DNA of 27,511 bases from Burkholderiales bacterium (GTDB lineage Bacteria; Pseudomonadota; Gammaproteobacteria; Burkholderiales; JAEUMW01). The notes under the pieces are model-generated. The model searched no databases. It was given only the letters and a program-made list of their open reading frames with translations, and was not told the DNA's origin. The stretch spans positions 1 through 27,511 of the forward strand of contig JAEUMX010000050.1 of NCBI GenBank assembly GCA_016791285.1, given 5' to 3'. The translations under genes were made by a program, and so were the position numbers. This document shows positions 20,126 through 27,511 of the stretch, piece after piece; the stretch's first letter is position 1; every line of letters begins with the position of its first letter.

Positions 20126-21795
20126 GCCGCGCCTGCATCATCGCGCGCCCACGGGAAGCACGCCCGCGGTACGTCGCCAAGCTCGACCCACGGGTTGCGG
20201 TAAGGGTCATGACGGAACGCTTCCCGCCACCTGTCGGCCATGCATGCCATCGCCGCCTGCCGCATTCGCGCGACTTCAGGGGAAAGCTCCGAACCTCGAG
20301 TGGACGACTCGAGATGAAAGATACCGTCCAAGGGCAGGCACAAGACGCGGTAGCCCGCCCGACGCACGCGCAAACAGTAGTCCACATCGTTGAACTCGAC
20401 AGGCAGATGCACCTCGTCGAAGCCACCGACCTCGACAAAAACCCCTCGCCGACCAGCCATCAGCGCACCGGTCACCGCCTGGTAATTGCGCACGCAGGAC
20501 AGTGCGCCGAGGTAGCCGGGGTCACTCCTGCTCGCCCCGCGCAGGACGTGTCGTGCCAGCATCGTCTGCACTCCGGCATGTCCCTCCTCCAGTACTATGC
20601 CGGCGTGCTGAACCGTTCCATCCCCGTTGAGTAGCTTCGTGCCGACCACCCCCACCTCCGGACGCTGCGCGTGGGCCAGCAGTTGCTCGATCAGACCCGG
20701 TGCCGTGATCTCCACGTCGTTGTTCAGAAGCAGGAAGGTTTCCGCGCGAGCGACGGCGACACCGACGTTGACCATCCGCGCAAAGTTGAACCTCTGATTC
20801 ATGCTGGCGATCTTCGCACCGTGACGAGCCTCAAGCTGGGCGTAGAGCGCGACCACCGACGGGTCGTCGCTGGCGTTGTCGACGATGATCAGCTCCGTCT
20901 TGAACCCATTCTCAAAATCCATGAACTTCAGACACTGCTTCAGCAGTTCGGGCCGGTTGCGATTGGGTACGATCACCGCTAGTTCAGGGGTGCCGACCAG
21001 GGCGTGGCTCGATCTCACGGGCGGAGGTGGCTGCACATCGGGCGGCGGGAGGTGAACGACCGTTTCGGTCACGTGCTGCGTCACGAGATCGGGCTCGTGT
21101 TGCGCGATCAGTCGAAGCCAGTCATGCAGGCTTGTGCACGAGGTCGATCGTGCTCGGTGACGACGTATCAGCGCCCGCGAAGCGAGGAAGGCAGTCTCGA
21201 CATAGTCCAGAGAATGAATGAGGTCGGGGTCCCAGCCACACGTGAAGCAGGGCTCGACGAAATCCTCCGATTCCTTGACGCGATCATGGTCGCACAGCAC
21301 CAGATCCGGACTGACGTTCGGTGCGTGTGCGTTGAGCGCCGCATTCAGCAGAGCAAAGGCATCCGCGTCGAAGACCGTCCCCGGCCAGGCGAACATCAGG
21401 TGACTGCCCCGCCACACCCTGTCTGCGTGCGAATCTCGCAGGATACCCAGATGAGTGAGTTCGGGCTCGAAAAAGATGCCCCGATAGCCGGCGAAGGCGT
21501 CCGCGAGGTGCGTCTCGGCGAGATGCCCTCCCACCACCATCACCTCGATGTTGTGATAGGTCTGTCGCAGCAGCGAGCGTAGCGTTACGTCCAGCCTTGT
21601 GCTGTCTGCATCGCATTCCGGCGAGATCAACACCAAGGAGATCAGATGATTCCAGGATCCAGCCGTCGGACCGGATTCTTCGAGTCGTTGCCTCAGCCGG
21701 GACTGTCGCCAGGATTGGTAGTCGCCTTTCGCAGGAGTCACGTCACGCAAGAGCTCGCCCCAGGCACGGTCAGCTTGTAGATGACTCGCCGGCAT
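20122..21795 (-). CDS. Glycosyltransferase with degenerate and canonical GT2 domains
   Basis: About 557 residues from the ATG at 21795. The first GT2-like domain (about 52-215) lacks a clear DXD and looks degenerate (LISLVLISPECDADSTRLD, VLCDHDRVKESEDF). The second (about 270-500) is canonical: LAVIVPNRNRPELLKQCLKF, IIVDNASDDPSV, LLLNNDVEI, KLLNGDGTVQHAGIVLEEG, VGGFDEVHLPVEFNDVDYC. This C-terminal domain is a paralogue of the second GT2 domain at 10811-13129. The frame stays open to a TTG at 21846, but the ATG at 21795 is preferred; neither has a strong ribosome binding site. The start lies within the 3' end of the methyltransferase gene (26-nt overlap) and inside a relic of an older methyltransferase tail. 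The stop overlaps the GT4 start. Confidence 0.88.
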   Translation of the reverse strand: MPASHLQADRAWGELLRDVTPAKGDYQSWRQSRLRQRLEESGPTAGSWNHLISLVLISPECDADSTRLDVTLRSLLRQTYHNIEVMVVGGHLAETHLADAFAGYRGIFFEPELTHLGILRDSHADRVWRGSHLMFAWPGTVFDADAFALLNAALNAHAPNVSPDLVLCDHDRVKESEDFVEPCFTCGWDPDLIHSLDYVETAFLASRALIRRHRARSTSCTSLHDWLRLIAQHEPDLVTQHVTETVVHLPPPDVQPPPPVRSSHALVGTPELAVIVPNRNRPELLKQCLKFMDFENGFKTELIIVDNASDDPSVVALYAQLEARHGAKIASMNQRFNFARMVNVGVAVARAETFLLLNNDVEITAPGLIEQLLAHAQRPEVGVVGTKLLNGDGTVQHAGIVLEEGHAGVQTMLARHVLRGASRSDPGYLGALSCVRNYQAVTGALMAGRRGVFVEVGGFDEVHLPVEFNDVDYCLRVRRAGYRVLCLPLDGIFHLESSTRGSELSPEVARMRQAAMACMADRWREAFRHDPYRNPWVELGDVPRACFPWARDDAGAA

Positions 21796-21797
21796 TG
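21738..21797 (-). pseudogene. Relic of a methyltransferase C-terminus, out of frame
   Basis: In a third minus-strand frame, used by neither overlapping gene, 19 codons read QCRRVIYKLTVPGASSCVT and then TGA (21740-21738). They match the in-frame QCRRVIYRLTARAASSAVT of the first methyltransferase domain at 22696-22640 in 14 of 19 residues. Most base differences between the copies are silent, as expected if both once coded for protein. The copies are offset by exactly 899 nt and lie at the two ends of the second methyltransferase domain. Confidence 0.7.
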
Positions 21798-23752
21798 TTG
21801 GCGTGTTTCGTATGCGTGCGCGTGCCAACGACCGTGTACTGATCAACTTCTCTACCCTCGTACACCTGTTTGTGGAGAATCAAGGTGGTCTCTTCGAAAC
21901 CGAGCACGCCCACTGCTCTCACAACCCACTCCGGTTTGATGTCCCACCAAGTGTCCTTCGGCTCCAATGTCTTCGCGTCCGGGAGGAAACCGAGTATGGG
22001 CTCCGAAGCTGACTCGGCCGGTCCGCGAAGCGCTTCGGAGACGATCACTGTTTGCGTTGCAAGTCTGCAACCGTTCTGAAGTGCAAGAAACGGATCGCGA
22101 AGGTGCAAGAGTATCGATCCGAAGACAACGATATCGACCAGGCCGATCGCTTCGGGGATTGCATAAACGCTTCCATATACAACCCTTGCTCGAGAGCTCA
22201 AGCTACGATGAGCAAACCAGTAACCATTGTTGAGCCGGTCGATAATCGCCTTCCTCGCATGAGATATGTGCTCCAGATGCTCCCACTTCTCGAAAGGAAC
22301 CATGTCCCAGTCGCCCCGGCTATCGAGATCGAAGGAGATTACCCGAGCGCCCCTCCGTTCCATATGGAAGCTGAGTGCCCCACTCGCACAGCCAACATCC
22401 AAGACGCGCTTTCCGGCAAAGCTCACGTTTCCAAGATAAGTTTCGATGTTCGGTCGAAGATCCCAATTCCCATGTACGACACCCACGTCCGGAAGGTCCA
22501 TGGTGTGATAAAAGTAGCAATCGTCCAGGCTTGTAACGTTTCGTGCGTCCGCATACACCGCCGTCTCCCTCTCGTCTATGGATTGGTCATTCGTATCCGC
22601 CAAGTCTGACTCCGACACCACAGAGTCAAGCAAGTCTTGCGTGACCGCCGAGCTCGCCGCACGCGCCGTCAATCTGTAGATGACACGCCGACATTGCTCG
22701 TTCCAGTTCGTGCTGGAGAGTTCTTCAACCTCGAAGCCGCGACTGCGACACGCAGCGAGCAAATTGCCCTCGTTAAGTTGAATCATGGCACGATTGCCCA
22801 CGAAATCGGCAATCTCCCGCGACACGAATGCATCCGCCACGACACAACCCGAGGCAGACATCAAGCGGCGAATGTCGCGGAGCATCAGCGCGATCTCGCG
22901 CGGGAACATGTGGGTAAATACACTTCCCAGATAAACGAAGTCGAACTCGATGCCATGGATCGGAATGCTGGTCTGCTCGTTCTTCACGAAGTGGAACCGA
23001 GGTTGCGGGAACTTCTTCCGGCAGAACTCCACCGCTGGTCCCGCTACATCCGTTCCATAGTAATACCCCTCGGCGGATAGGATCGGTACGAGTGCCTCCG
23101 TCAACTGCCCGGTGCCACAACCGATGTCGAGCACCCGAGAACTTGGCCCGAGCCCTAACGCCATCAGCTGCGCGCACTTGCCACGGCCGAGGCTTTCGTA
23201 CTCCGCGCGCGTCGCGGGACCTACCGGGGTCCACCAGTCTTTTTCGAGATCCACGGTCTTGTACATGGTCTCGTAGTCAAACTCCTGAGGCGCGTCTTTG
23301 GCGTCTTGCCCGGACACATGCCGGCGGAGTCGGGCAGGCAAATCGACGGGCTGCCAGTGCACTCCTTGGACATCCACCAACTGAAACGTGACATCCACGT
23401 CCGCTACGCTATTGACCGGAACGTCGACCGTGGCCGCCAGCAGCTTCGTTTTACCCGGCTTCAAACTGGGTAGGTCGAACACCTTCTGGTGCGTTAGGAC
23501 CAAGTCGGTGCAGTCGTCATTCAGCACCGACCACCGGAGGACCAGCGTCGCGGTCGGCCACTGGCGCCTGCCGTCGTTGCACATCGAAAGTCGGAGCCGC
23601 GCATTACCCGACACCCTTGGCTTGGCTTCGAACTCCAGCACCGATAGCGATACCGATACGCGGTCGCCGCATACGTAACGCCCCGTTGCCTCGATTGTCG
23701 GTGAGCGCAACTTTGGATCGAGAAACGTTCTGAGCGCCTTCAGCACTGCCAT
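21770..23752 (-). CDS. Beta-sandwich protein with two SAM-dependent methyltransferase domains
   Basis: A 660-residue fusion. Residues about 30-145 form an immunoglobulin-like beta-sandwich (MCNDGRRQWPTATLVLRWSV, LPSLKPGKTKLL). The first methyltransferase domain (about 185-370) has the SAM motif VLDIGCGTGQL at 207-217. A polar linker (about 370-410) leads to a second domain (about 410-640) with VLDVGCASGAL at 450-460 and a DWDMVPFEKWE stretch reminiscent of the DUF1698/CmoB-like group. The likely role is methylation of sugars or chain ends of the exported glycan. Composition is lower in GC than the neighbours (30 of 60 bases at 22081-22140 and 32 of 60 at 22441-22500 by direct count), which suggests foreign origin. 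ATG at 23752 has a GAGG site. It overlaps the GT2 gene by 26 nt. The second domain is flanked by the tail repeat. Confidence 0.88.
   Translation of the reverse strand: MAVLKALRTFLDPKLRSPTIEATGRYVCGDRVSVSLSVLEFEAKPRVSGNARLRLSMCNDGRRQWPTATLVLRWSVLNDDCTDLVLTHQKVFDLPSLKPGKTKLLAATVDVPVNSVADVDVTFQLVDVQGVHWQPVDLPARLRRHVSGQDAKDAPQEFDYETMYKTVDLEKDWWTPVGPATRAEYESLGRGKCAQLMALGLGPSSRVLDIGCGTGQLTEALVPILSAEGYYYGTDVAGPAVEFCRKKFPQPRFHFVKNEQTSIPIHGIEFDFVYLGSVFTHMFPREIALMLRDIRRLMSASGCVVADAFVSREIADFVGNRAMIQLNEGNLLAACRSRGFEVEELSSTNWNEQCRRVIYRLTARAASSAVTQDLLDSVVSESDLADTNDQSIDERETAVYADARNVTSLDDCYFYHTMDLPDVGVVHGNWDLRPNIETYLGNVSFAGKRVLDVGCASGALSFHMERRGARVISFDLDSRGDWDMVPFEKWEHLEHISHARKAIIDRLNNGYWFAHRSLSSRARVVYGSVYAIPEAIGLVDIVVFGSILLHLRDPFLALQNGCRLATQTVIVSEALRGPAESASEPILGFLPDAKTLEPKDTWWDIKPEWVVRAVGVLGFEETTLILHKQVYEGREVDQYTVVGTRTHTKHANNAGESSTS
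22640..22696 (-). repeat. In-frame partner copy of the methyltransferase tail
   Basis: This is the inner copy of the diverged 57-nt direct repeat (partner 21741-21797). Within the best block, 22675-22696 and 21776-21797 share 20 of 22 bases. Here it encodes the end of the first methyltransferase domain and is followed in frame by a linker and the second domain. Confidence 0.7.
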
Positions 23753-23788
23753 GTTGGCCTCACCGTTCCAGGTCTTGTCGTCGGCAAC

Positions 23789-25249
23789 TTAGAAGCCCTC
23801 CAGCAGGCGCTTTGCGCGTCGCTTGACCCGGCCCGCGAACCGGCGCAGGGCGACTGGCTGCTGCCGAGAGACGCGTAGCGGTGAATCGGCACGCACGGCA
23901 GGATCGTTCCGGGACACGCCCGACAAGGCCGCCTTGAACGACCCACCATCGATCGTGGCACGCGTTGCCACCAGTTCGGCTGCATCGAACATGCGCGCGT
24001 ACTCCTCGTCCGTGAAGATTTGCTCATTGATTCCGTCCTCGAGATCCGCCCGAAACTCGGCGCTAAGCGTCTCCGCACGGTAGGAGCCGATCGGCTCGCA
24101 GAGGATCGCCACGAAGCCGTTCGGACGAACCACACGCCGCATCTCGCGCAAGCAACCGGCTGGATCCAGAAAATGGTGAAGGGCGGCAAACATCACTGCG
24201 CAGTCGAACACGCCATCGGCGAACGGTTGGCGGAGCGCATCGGCCGCCACGAACTTGATGTTCGGTCGGCTCTCCCGATAGTGCAGCGCGCCGACCTGGA
24301 GCGTCTGCACGTCGATGTCCGTGCTCACCACCTCGGCCGGCAGATCCCACGTCATCGGATTGCAACAGCCCCCGACTTCGAGCACGCGACGCACGGGTCC
24401 GCCCAGGCGCGCCAGTTCCTCCTTCAGGAACACCCGCCCAACCTCGTGATCGATGCCGTAATCGTAGGTTTCCGGGAGCCGGTGCAGCGTGAGCCAGTCG
24501 GCGGGAACCGCTGATTGCCACGCGGCAGACACCTCCACGTCGATCCTGCACGAATCGGTTTCATGACGGATCGCTCCGTCCTGCCCGAGCAGCACCTCCA
24601 AGGTGTATCGGCCGGGATGCCTCGGCGTTGCGACCCACAGCGGGATTGTCACCCCTCGCCCCGGCGCCATGTCGACCGGCAGCGTCGTTCGCACTTCCTC
24701 GCTTCGCGCGAGCGCGCCCGCTGCATCCCACCAGCGGTAGCCGAGGAAGACCGGTTGCGAACCATGAGGCGACAGCACGCCGGCACCTGTATTTACGAGC
24801 CGCACGTTCCAGCTTCGCGTCTCGCCGGCCGGTAGCACTTCCGGTACACGATGAAATGGGATCTCGTAGCGAACATCCCGATTCACCGCCTGGTCGCCGC
24901 CGTATGCCGCCTTGGGCCGGTAGCCCTCGGCCGCGAGGCCCACGCGCTTGAGGTAGTAATTGTTCTCCGCCGTCAACCACACGTCCGCGAGGCGATAGTT
25001 CCACGCGAAGATCTCGTGCAGCGCACGCCGGTTCGCCGGTTGATCAGGGATTCTTTCGGCTGCGCAGATGCGCGTGACGAGGTCGTCGGGCAGTGAGAAG
25101 TTCGACGGTTCGACGGTCATCCCCGGAATCAGGATCGGTACCCCATGGCGAATCGGATAGCTGGCGTCACACGAGCGGCACGCGTAACCCGCGGATGCCA
25201 CTCTGAGCGGGCCGCGGCATTGGGGACAGCAGAGGATGTCCGGATCCAT
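23789..25249 (-). CDS. Zinc-ribbon / beta-sandwich / SAM methyltransferase fusion
   Basis: A 486-residue protein in three parts. Residues 5-42 are a Trm112-like zinc ribbon (Cys7 or Cys8, Cys11, Cys24, Cys27, then YPIRHGVPILIP). Residues about 125-242 are an immunoglobulin-like beta-sandwich (WNVRLVNTGAGVLS, FLGYRWWDAAGAL, HPGRYTLEVLLG), similar in type to the one in the 660-residue neighbour. Residues about 286-400 are a class I methyltransferase with VLEVGGCCNP in place of the usual GxGxG loop, VSTDIDVQTLQVG, CAVMFAALHHFLDP and MRRVVRPNGFVAIL. The tail is basic (RVKRRAKRLLEGF) and may bind the membrane. The substrate is probably a saccharide or lipid-linked glycan, by context only. ATG at 25249 follows a GGAAGG site. 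It lies 22 nt after the FkbM gene and 36 nt before the next. Confidence 0.9.
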   Translation of the reverse strand: MDPDILCCPQCRGPLRVASAGYACRSCDASYPIRHGVPILIPGMTVEPSNFSLPDDLVTRICAAERIPDQPANRRALHEIFAWNYRLADVWLTAENNYYLKRVGLAAEGYRPKAAYGGDQAVNRDVRYEIPFHRVPEVLPAGETRSWNVRLVNTGAGVLSPHGSQPVFLGYRWWDAAGALARSEEVRTTLPVDMAPGRGVTIPLWVATPRHPGRYTLEVLLGQDGAIRHETDSCRIDVEVSAAWQSAVPADWLTLHRLPETYDYGIDHEVGRVFLKEELARLGGPVRRVLEVGGCCNPMTWDLPAEVVSTDIDVQTLQVGALHYRESRPNIKFVAADALRQPFADGVFDCAVMFAALHHFLDPAGCLREMRRVVRPNGFVAILCEPIGSYRAETLSAEFRADLEDGINEQIFTDEEYARMFDAAELVATRATIDGGSFKAALSGVSRNDPAVRADSPLRVSRQQPVALRRFAGRVKRRAKRLLEGF

Positions 25250-25271
25250 GTCAAACCTTCCGATTTCGAAC

Positions 25272-26351
25272 TCAATGCCGTGAAACGATGCGCTTCACTG
25301 CTCGAAGCGGTGATGTCAGCCGCCACGACGACGAGCTCAGCATGGCGTCACGCTGAGCGGTCAACGCCTGGACCTGCGCTTGGTGGTCCCGCAATGCGGA
25401 GTCCGCTTGGTCGCGCTGTGCGGTCAACGCTTCGATCTCCAAATCCCGGTTCCGCAATTCGCAACGCGTCTGCTCGAGCTGCTCGTTCAGACCAGCGTTC
25501 TCCGCAGCCAATCGCGCCATGTCCGTCGCGGCATTCTCTAGGAGATGATGCCGCTCGAGACTGAGTCTTTCCACCGCGGCCAACCGCTCCCGAGTCGCGT
25601 CGAGCTGCGCCGCGACCTCCTCTAGGCGACGGGCGTTCTCGTCGCGCCCTGCGACGGCGGCAACGAGGTCGGCACGAACAAACTCATCGAAGTAATTGGG
25701 CGGCGCCCGGAACGACGAAACGAGCTCCCCGCGCTCAGCCGCCGTGTAAAACCGGCTCAATCCGTCGAAGTACACGAATCGGTAGCCGGCTCCGAGGAGG
25801 ATCGGTTCCCAGACCTGATGGCACTCCTCTTGGCTGTTCGGCACCGTCGCCTCGATGACCATGATCCAGGGTCGGTCGCGTTGCGCGTTCCAGCCACGGA
25901 GCACGTCGAGCTCCGCGCCCTCAACGTCGACCTTGAGCCAGTGAATATCGCGGCCCGCGTAAGGCAGGAGCAAGTCGTCGAGCGTAACGACCGGGACCAC
26001 GACCTCGGTATGCTCGTAGCCACGCAAGGCGACGGCGCTCAAGGCGCTTGCTTCGACCAGGGACGAGAGGCCGGTGCCGGGAATGACGTGGAGAGTCATC
26101 TCGCCCGTTTCCGCGCCGACCGCCTTTTCGATCACCTCTTCGTCGGGACGTGCTTCGCGCAGCAAACGGGCATACTCGGCGACCGGCTCAACGTGCGCCC
26201 CGCGCCAACCCCGTTCATAGAACGCAAGACTCACGGAATCGACGATCGGGTCCTGAGCCCCGATGTCGACGTAGAAGCCGCGCTCGACGTGCTTGAGCGC
26301 ACGCCAGAGCATGACGTCTTCGAAATTCTGAGCGTAGGAGACGAAGGTCAC
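25272..26351 (-). CDS. FkbM-family methyltransferase with C-terminal coiled coil
   Basis: A 359-residue protein. Residues 5-215 are an FkbM SAM-dependent methyltransferase, with the entry SYAQNFEDVMLWRAL, SAM loop GFYVDIGAQDP (25-35), acidic HVEPVAEY and KVDVEGAELDVLRGW. FkbM enzymes O-methylate hydroxyls on sugars and natural products. Residues about 232-336 are a long heptad-rich coiled coil with a duplicated ALTAQRD. The end SSSWRLTSPLRAVKR is a short tail I associate with coiled-coil proteins of polysaccharide clusters. The start is taken as a GTG at 26351 overlapping the upstream stop (GTGA), because it begins right before the conserved entry motif; a longer open frame up to 26714 runs inside the upstream FkbM gene and is not real. 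Confidence 0.9.
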   Translation of the reverse strand: MTFVSYAQNFEDVMLWRALKHVERGFYVDIGAQDPIVDSVSLAFYERGWRGAHVEPVAEYARLLREARPDEEVIEKAVGAETGEMTLHVIPGTGLSSLVEASALSAVALRGYEHTEVVVPVVTLDDLLLPYAGRDIHWLKVDVEGAELDVLRGWNAQRDRPWIMVIEATVPNSQEECHQVWEPILLGAGYRFVYFDGLSRFYTAAERGELVSSFRAPPNYFDEFVRADLVAAVAGRDENARRLEEVAAQLDATRERLAAVERLSLERHHLLENAATDMARLAAENAGLNEQLEQTRCELRNRDLEIEALTAQRDQADSALRDHQAQVQALTAQRDAMLSSSSWRLTSPLRAVKRIVSRH

Positions 26352-27208
26352 GGTGTGGGGAACATCGAGTTCGCGGCGCGGTTGCGGCTGATCTCGGGCA
26401 TCTCGATGCGACGATCCCAGGGCAGGAAGCTCGCAACGATGAGACCGTCGCCGCTGAAGGATTCCTGCACGCTGTGCTCCGCGAGAACCACCCCGCCCAG
26501 GCGCTCGACTTCGCGCACGCAGTCGGCGTGCGTCGTCGGCGAGCCCGAGATCGAGCTGTGGTGGGTCGAGGCGACCAGAAAGCGGACTTTCTGCTCTCTC
26601 ACTGCCGCGTCCATCGAGCGCAGGAACGGCAGTTCTGCCCCCTGGGCATCGACATGCAGGAGCTCGATCGCGCACGACTCGGTGATACGCAGCAGCGAGG
26701 TCATGTTCACGCAAGGCAGATCCCTGGGGCTGCCCGTGGATTCGCAGATGGCCTGGTGCGACGCGCGCTCTTCCCCGCCGACCCAGGCTTCCATGAACCG
26801 GACTCTGTGTGCAAGGGAATTGAGCGACGCGTTGCGCTTGCCCACCTCGAGGTTGACCGGATCGGGCTCGATGCAGATCGCAGTCGAATCCGGTATCTCG
26901 CGCAGGTACCAGAGCGTGTAGTACGCCCAGAACGAAGCGAGCTCGACCATCAGTGAGCCGTGGCGCACGTACCGGAGCAGGTGGTGATACACGAGTTCTT
27001 CCTGGGGCTCGTGGTGGCCGCGCAGCCCACGGATGACCTGGGCCATCCAGTCGCCATGGTAGCCTCCGGCCAGCACCTTCAGACCGTTGTGCATGATCTG
27101 CACGCGGCCCCCCGCTTCGTCGCGGATCTCTCCTGCGTCGGCAACCTTGGGCATGACGTCGCTGTCGCGACAGCTGATGGTCATCACGGCGCGTTCGAGC
27201 ACATCCAT
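26348..27208 (-). CDS. FkbM-family methyltransferase, second copy
   Basis: A 286-residue protein from the ATG at 27208. The SAM-binding region reads MVELASFWAYYTLWYLREI, a variant in which the usual glycine-rich loop is replaced by an aromatic stretch, followed by the acidic ICIEPDPVNLEVGKRNASLN. The FkbM C-terminal half has ELLHVDAQGAELPFLRSMD. It probably methylates a hydroxyl on the same glycan as its downstream neighbour. The frame stays open upstream into the Wzt-like gene, but ATG at 27208 lies 2 nt after that gene's stop and has a GAGG site about 10 nt upstream. The stop overlaps the GTG of the next gene. Confidence 0.85.
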   Translation of the reverse strand: MDVLERAVMTISCRDSDVMPKVADAGEIRDEAGGRVQIMHNGLKVLAGGYHGDWMAQVIRGLRGHHEPQEELVYHHLLRYVRHGSLMVELASFWAYYTLWYLREIPDSTAICIEPDPVNLEVGKRNASLNSLAHRVRFMEAWVGGEERASHQAICESTGSPRDLPCVNMTSLLRITESCAIELLHVDAQGAELPFLRSMDAAVREQKVRFLVASTHHSSISGSPTTHADCVREVERLGGVVLAEHSVQESFSGDGLIVASFLPWDRRIEMPEISRNRAANSMFPTP

Positions 27209-27210
27209 GG

Positions 27211-27511
27211 CTATTGCCTCGAGATGGAGAACTGCGCGTTCAGGAAGGTCGTTCCGACAAAGAGCGGCTTGTCGACATTCACCACCTCGAACACCAGTGC
27301 GTTGTCGACCCATTCGTAGGTGCTCGTGACGTGGGTCTGGTCCAAAGTGAGCGCGTAAGTAACGGCGTAGGAGCCCGGCCCGAGATCGCACGGAAACGTC
27401 ACCTCGAAACGCACGACCTCCCCAGCATCGAGCTCCTTCATCTGCTGGCCCGTATGCCAGGAATTGGTACCCCAGACGACATGGCCGGTTCGATCACGAA
27501 TCATACAGCCC
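27211..27511 (-). CDS. C-terminal part of a Wzt-like O-antigen ABC exporter ATPase (cut by window edge)
   Basis: One hundred residues are visible, with the frame open to the right edge. MIRDRTGHVVWGTNSWHTGQ, the beta-rich FEVTFPCDLGPGSYAVTYAL and the ending NALVFEVVN fit the C-terminal carbohydrate-binding beta-sandwich of Wzt. In systems such as E. coli O9a this domain recognises the terminally modified end of the polysaccharide before export. The ATPase domain and the permease Wzm would lie outside to the right. Directly following methyltransferase genes agree with a methyl cap serving as the export signal, as in O8/O9a systems, but this is inference. The visible fragment could also be the same beta-sandwich attached to a methyltransferase or glycosyltransferase. 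Confidence 0.72.
   Translation of the reverse strand, partial: GCMIRDRTGHVVWGTNSWHTGQQMKELDAGEVVRFEVTFPCDLGPGSYAVTYALTLDQTHVTSTYEWVDNALVFEVVNVDKPLFVGTTFLNAQFSISRQ

Noticed and set aside
26352..26714. N-terminal extension of the first coiled-coil FkbM gene up to 26714
   Set aside because: It runs inside the upstream FkbM gene in another frame. Homology begins just after the GTG at 26351, which overlaps the upstream stop.

Overview
The window is GC-rich, about 62-65% in most genes, and almost fully coded. It looks like a chromosomal segment of a Gram-negative proteobacterium. The order gpmA, ctpA, moeB together with HlyD/RND efflux and ABC-type O-antigen export genes suggests a betaproteobacterium or a close relative. 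That placement is an inference. No rRNA, tRNA, CRISPR array or insertion sequence was seen.

Left part (1-5900), mostly housekeeping. A minus-strand operon reads arsR-type repressor, RND periplasmic adaptor, RND permease (cut by the left edge). The repressor has the two-cysteine layout of the SqrR/BigR persulfide sensors, and an A/T-rich candidate operator overlaps its promoter. Divergent from it are gpmA (phosphoglycerate mutase), ctpA (S41 carboxyl-terminal protease) and moeB/thiF (E1-like adenylyltransferase), separated by hairpins that look like terminators.

Middle (5999-10836), sugar-nucleotide supply. ugd gives UDP-glucuronate, gmd gives GDP-4-keto-6-deoxymannose, and the bifunctional manC gives GDP-mannose. 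gmd and manC overlap by 4 nt. A minus-strand SDR-fold gene sits between ugd and gmd.

Right part (10811-27511) is one long minus-strand surface-polysaccharide and secretion cluster. In transcription order it holds the C-terminal end of a Wzt-like O-antigen ABC exporter ATPase, two FkbM methyltransferases, a zinc-ribbon/beta-sandwich/methyltransferase, a beta-sandwich protein with two methyltransferase domains, a GT2 and a GT4 glycosyltransferase, an RTX-type protein, its type I secretion ATPase and membrane-fusion protein, and a large tandem-GT2 glycosyltransferase. Many junctions are overlaps or gaps of a few bases, which suggests coupled expression. The probable job is to build, methylate and export a cell-surface glycan (Wzt side) and to secrete a calcium-binding repeat protein (type I side).

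Most notable observations: (1) the RTX protein carries seven copies of a 37-43 residue module ending in an EGR-type motif, and the neighbouring GT4 glycosyltransferase carries the same kind of module at its N-terminus, which may link secreted protein and glycan machinery; (2) the second methyltransferase domain of the 660-residue protein is bounded by two diverged copies of a 57-nt methyltransferase tail 899 bp apart, the outer one out of frame and overlapping the next gene's start, a footprint of domain insertion or recombination; (3) the type I secretion ATPase departs from consensus in Walker A, the signature motif and the catalytic-glutamate position; (4) a SqrR-like cysteine pair occurs in the regulator of an RND pump.
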